A stretch of DNA of 15,608 nucleotides from an uncultured Chloroflexaceae bacterium (GTDB taxonomy: Bacteria; Chloroflexota; Chloroflexia; Chloroflexales; Chloroflexaceae): contig CAKZQX010001076.1 in NCBI GenBank assembly GCA_937141995.1, positions 1 to 15,608 of the forward strand, written 5' to 3'. The notes below the pieces were generated by a model. That model ran no database searches. It was not told the DNA's origin and saw only the letters and a list, made by a program, of their open reading frames with translations. Shown in pieces: positions 13,770 through 15,608 of the stretch (its first letter is position 1; each line of letters opens with the position of its first letter). Position numbers and translations under genes: made by a program.

Positions 13770-14555
13770 ATGATCCAGCGCATCGTCGCCGGCCTGATGC
13801 TCGTGCTCTTCCTGGCCGCGTGTGGTAGTAGTCCGCAGTCTGCCACGACTGAGCCGACGGCAACCCCGGCCGTCGAGCCAACCGAAGCCCCACCAATCGA
13901 GCCGACTGAAGCCGCAATGGATGAGCCAACCGAAGCCCCGGCTGTCGTCGAGCCGACTGAGGCTGTTGCCGCAACCGAGCCGACCGAGGCAACCCAGAGC
14001 GATGGTACCTCCACGGCGCAGCGCTATGTGATTGTGCCGACCGAGTCGGAAGTGCGGTACGAGGTAGCCGAGACCTTCCTGCGTGACAATCGGCTGGCAA
14101 CCGCTATCGGTGTTACCCAGGAGATCGAAGGCACGATCACGGTTGACCCGGATAATCCCCAGAACAGTTCGATTGGCGTGATAACCATTAATATCAGCGC
14201 CTTTACTTCCGATGAAGACCGCCGCGATCAGGCTATTCGTGACCGCTGGTTGGAGTCGGCAACCTACCCGATTGCTACCTTTGAGCCAACCGAGATTACC
14301 GGCCTGCCGGAAACCTACACCGAGGGCGACGAAATTTCCTTCCAGGTCACGGGCGATATGACCGTCCGCGAGACGACTAATCCGGTGACATTCGATGTGA
14401 CTGCGCAGGTGATGGATGGCGACATGGTGGGAACGGCGACAACCGATATTAAGATGACTGACTTTGGCTTTGATCCGCCGGATATTGCGGGTATTCTCCG
14501 CGCTGAAGATGATGTCCGGCTCACGTTTGATTTTGTGGCCCGCCCCGAAGCATAG
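13770..14555 (+). CDS. YceI-domain lipoprotein with EPTEA-repeat tether
   Basis: A 261-residue exported lipoprotein. The signal ends in the lipobox LAAC with Cys18 as the lipidated residue. Residues 28-74 form an acidic Pro/Thr spacer with five EPTEA units, expected to hold the domain away from the membrane. Residues of about 85-258 form a YceI-like beta-barrel: YVIVPTESEVRYEV, GTITVDP, ITINISAFTSDEDRRDQAI, then TGDMTVRETTNPVTFDV and TDFGFDPP. YceI proteins bind isoprenoid or other long lipids in a hydrophobic pocket; their physiological roles vary. The ATG at 13770 has GAGGAGGG upstream; an in-frame extension to 13734 lacks a ribosome site and would spoil the signal peptide. The gene is divergent from the sortase and convergent with the methyltransferase. 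It has no LPxTG motif, so it is not an obvious sortase substrate. Confidence 0.9.
   Translation: MIQRIVAGLMLVLFLAACGSSPQSATTEPTATPAVEPTEAPPIEPTEAAMDEPTEAPAVVEPTEAVAATEPTEATQSDGTSTAQRYVIVPTESEVRYEVAETFLRDNRLATAIGVTQEIEGTITVDPDNPQNSSIGVITINISAFTSDEDRRDQAIRDRWLESATYPIATFEPTEITGLPETYTEGDEISFQVTGDMTVRETTNPVTFDVTAQVMDGDMVGTATTDIKMTDFGFDPPDIAGILRAEDDVRLTFDFVARPEA
13851..13991 (+). repeat. In-frame EPTEA-coding minisatellite
   Basis: Five copies of EPTEA (residues 36-40, 44-48, 52-56, 61-65, 70-74) plus one EPTAT are encoded by GAGCC(A/G)AC(C/T)GA(A/G)GC variants with 9- to 15-base spacers. Such arrays can change length by slippage or recombination, which would change tether length only. Confidence 0.7.
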
Positions 14556-14557
14556 CT

Positions 14558-14578
14558 CGTGAAGCGTGAAGCGTGAAG
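14558..14578 (+). repeat. Three tandem copies of a 7-base unit
   Basis: CGTGAAG is repeated exactly three times directly after the YceI gene stop. It is non-coding; a function is not apparent. Confidence 0.7.
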
Positions 14579-14592
14579 TGCGAGGTGCGCGA

Positions 14593-14622
14593 CGGGAAAC
14601 GCGACGAGCAGTCCGTTTCCCG
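14593..14622. terminator. Inverted repeat between convergent genes, possible bidirectional terminator
   Basis: CGGGAAACG at 14593-14601 pairs perfectly with CGTTTCCCG at 14614-14622 around a 12-base loop. It sits between the convergent lipoprotein and methyltransferase genes. The plus-strand tail is pyrimidine-rich (CTTGTGCTCTCTTCTCT) rather than a pure T-run, so strength is uncertain. Confidence 0.5.
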
Positions 14623-14660
14623 CCTTGTGCTCTCTTCTCTGTCCTCTGTTCCCGGTCTCC

Positions 14661-15509
14661 TCAAGCGACACACCGGGTGATACTAAATAGGCCGTGAGGC
14701 TCCCGTTCGCTATAAATATGGTTAAAGCCGGCCTCGCGGGCCCAGCGCTCTAGGCGTGCCGGTGGACGGGTGCCCATAATCCAGGGTTGTCCGCGCTGGT
14801 TAGTCAGGACATTGGCGATTAACTCATGTTGTGGATGAGCTACCTGGTTGGTAAAGAGCAGCACACCTCCCGGCGCAAGGATCGTACGAATACCGAGCAG
14901 TGACCGGCATACCGCTGCGTCATCGGTCAGATTTTCGTACAGGCCGGAGACGATTACGATGTCGGGGGCCGGGCTCACCCGCGCCAGATCTGCGGGCAGG
15001 GTGGCATCACCCCACTCATACGTCACCCGGTCGGCCAGCCGGAGTTGCGCCGCCTGACGTTGCCCTTGTGCCAGTGCCTGGCGATTCTGGTCGCGGCAGA
15101 TTAATCGGATATCTTCGCCGCCCAGTTGATAGAGCAGTTCCAGGATATAACGTCCTGGTCCGGCGGCCACATCCAGCAGATTGGTTGGCTGGTGCTGTTC
15201 GCGGCGTGCGATGATCAGTTCACGCAGGTGGCGCTGGAGCAATGTTTTGCGCGCGCGGCAGGCGTTCCAGCCGGGCTGGTTGAGAAAGTAGCGATCCAGC
15301 AGTCGGCCCAGGGCGTTGGTGCCGTCGGGCTGATTCCGGTAGATATAATCAAGCATAAGCCCCGAGTCAAAGCCATACGCCCTTCCGATAGCTATGCCGG
15401 TACTTAGATGGACGCCGGCGCGGAGTGCGGCGCGGAGCAGCGCATAGTGCGGGGCGCTGCGGCTCAACCGGGGGAGTGTGCGTACACTCCGGGTTGACGC
15501 GAGTTGCAT
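14661..15509 (-). CDS. Class I SAM-dependent methyltransferase, Methyltransf_20 type
   Basis: A 282-residue protein. The N-terminal third has the signature of the Methyltransf_20 group: GFDSGLMLDYIYRN (46-59), GRLLDRYFL (68-76) and a GWNACRARK stretch (80-88). The Rossmann core follows with the SAM-binding LLDVAAGPGRY (111-121), an acidic residue after strand 2 (CRDQNRQ, 138-144), GDAT (167-170) and VIVSGLYENL (185-194), corresponding to motifs I to IV. In other bacteria this domain is often fused to an alpha/beta hydrolase; here it stands alone. The substrate is unknown, though the group is usually linked with lipid-like acceptors. The ATG at 15509 has GGAG seven bases upstream. It converges on the YceI gene. 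No promoter could be assigned in the 99 bases left before the window edge. Confidence 0.82.
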   Translation of the reverse strand: MQLASTRSVRTLPRLSRSAPHYALLRAALRAGVHLSTGIAIGRAYGFDSGLMLDYIYRNQPDGTNALGRLLDRYFLNQPGWNACRARKTLLQRHLRELIIARREQHQPTNLLDVAAGPGRYILELLYQLGGEDIRLICRDQNRQALAQGQRQAAQLRLADRVTYEWGDATLPADLARVSPAPDIVIVSGLYENLTDDAAVCRSLLGIRTILAPGGVLLFTNQVAHPQHELIANVLTNQRGQPWIMGTRPPARLERWAREAGFNHIYSEREPHGLFSITRCVA

Positions 15510-15608
15510 AACAAGTCTCCTTCTCCTGGGGAGTCCGTACGTAGAACAGCATGTTCGATATGCTTAATCGTAGCATGGGGGTACTGCGGTAAGACTGCGG
15601 TGAAGCTG

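Noticed and set aside
1..15608. CRISPR array, tRNA, rRNA, transposase or integrase
   Set aside because: No regularly spaced direct repeats, no cloverleaf with the conserved T-loop, and no transposase motifs were seen on either strand.

Overview
The window looks like chromosomal DNA of a filamentous, moderately GC-rich bacterium, most likely a member of the Chloroflexota (Chloroflexus/Roseiflexus type). This is an inference from the gene set: lipoproteins with Pro/Thr-rich tethers, a sortase, a duplicated-FtsX permease, MGDG-synthase-type glycosyltransferases and a multi-subunit membrane decarboxylase. No rRNA or other marker gene is present to settle it. No tRNA, CRISPR array, prophage or intact insertion sequence was seen.

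Left part (1-3144, minus strand): the 5' part of a lipoprotein gene that resembles the N-terminal domain of M1-type aminopeptidases, preceded by a large duplicated-FtsX ABC permease. Then a 608-base stretch without a gene (3145-3752), rich in small inverted repeats. Centre left (3753-7275, plus strand): a HAD-IIA sugar-phosphatase-like gene and two diverged tandem paralogues of the MGDG synthase/GT28 family. These probably make membrane glycolipids. A 666-base stretch without a gene (7276-7941) follows. It holds a chain of strong hairpins, two of which are related to each other with compensatory base changes, and then a very good sigma-70 promoter.

Core of the window (7942-12049, plus strand): a five-gene operon for a biotin-dependent, sodium-pumping acyl-CoA decarboxylase, best read as methylmalonyl-CoA decarboxylase. 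The order is carboxyltransferase alpha (mmdA), membrane-anchored delta (mmdD), a 66-residue soluble epsilon-like subunit (mmdE), biotin carrier gamma (mmdC) and membrane beta (mmdB). Alpha moves the carboxyl group to biotin on gamma. Beta decarboxylates carboxybiotin and exports Na+, and delta and epsilon hold the complex together. The epsilon gene and the spacer after it are visibly a tandem duplicate of the 3' half of mmdD plus its spacer, including an intercistronic hairpin. A 17-bp perfect stem-loop ends the operon.

Right part (12291-15509): a minus-strand sortase with a long cytoplasmic N-terminus, a divergent plus-strand YceI-domain lipoprotein with an EPTEA-repeat tether, and a minus-strand class I methyltransferase (Methyltransf_20 type). 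The last two converge on an inverted repeat.

The most unusual items are the local duplication that gave rise to the epsilon subunit gene, with its conserved intercistronic hairpins, and the pair of covarying hairpins at 7491-7568.
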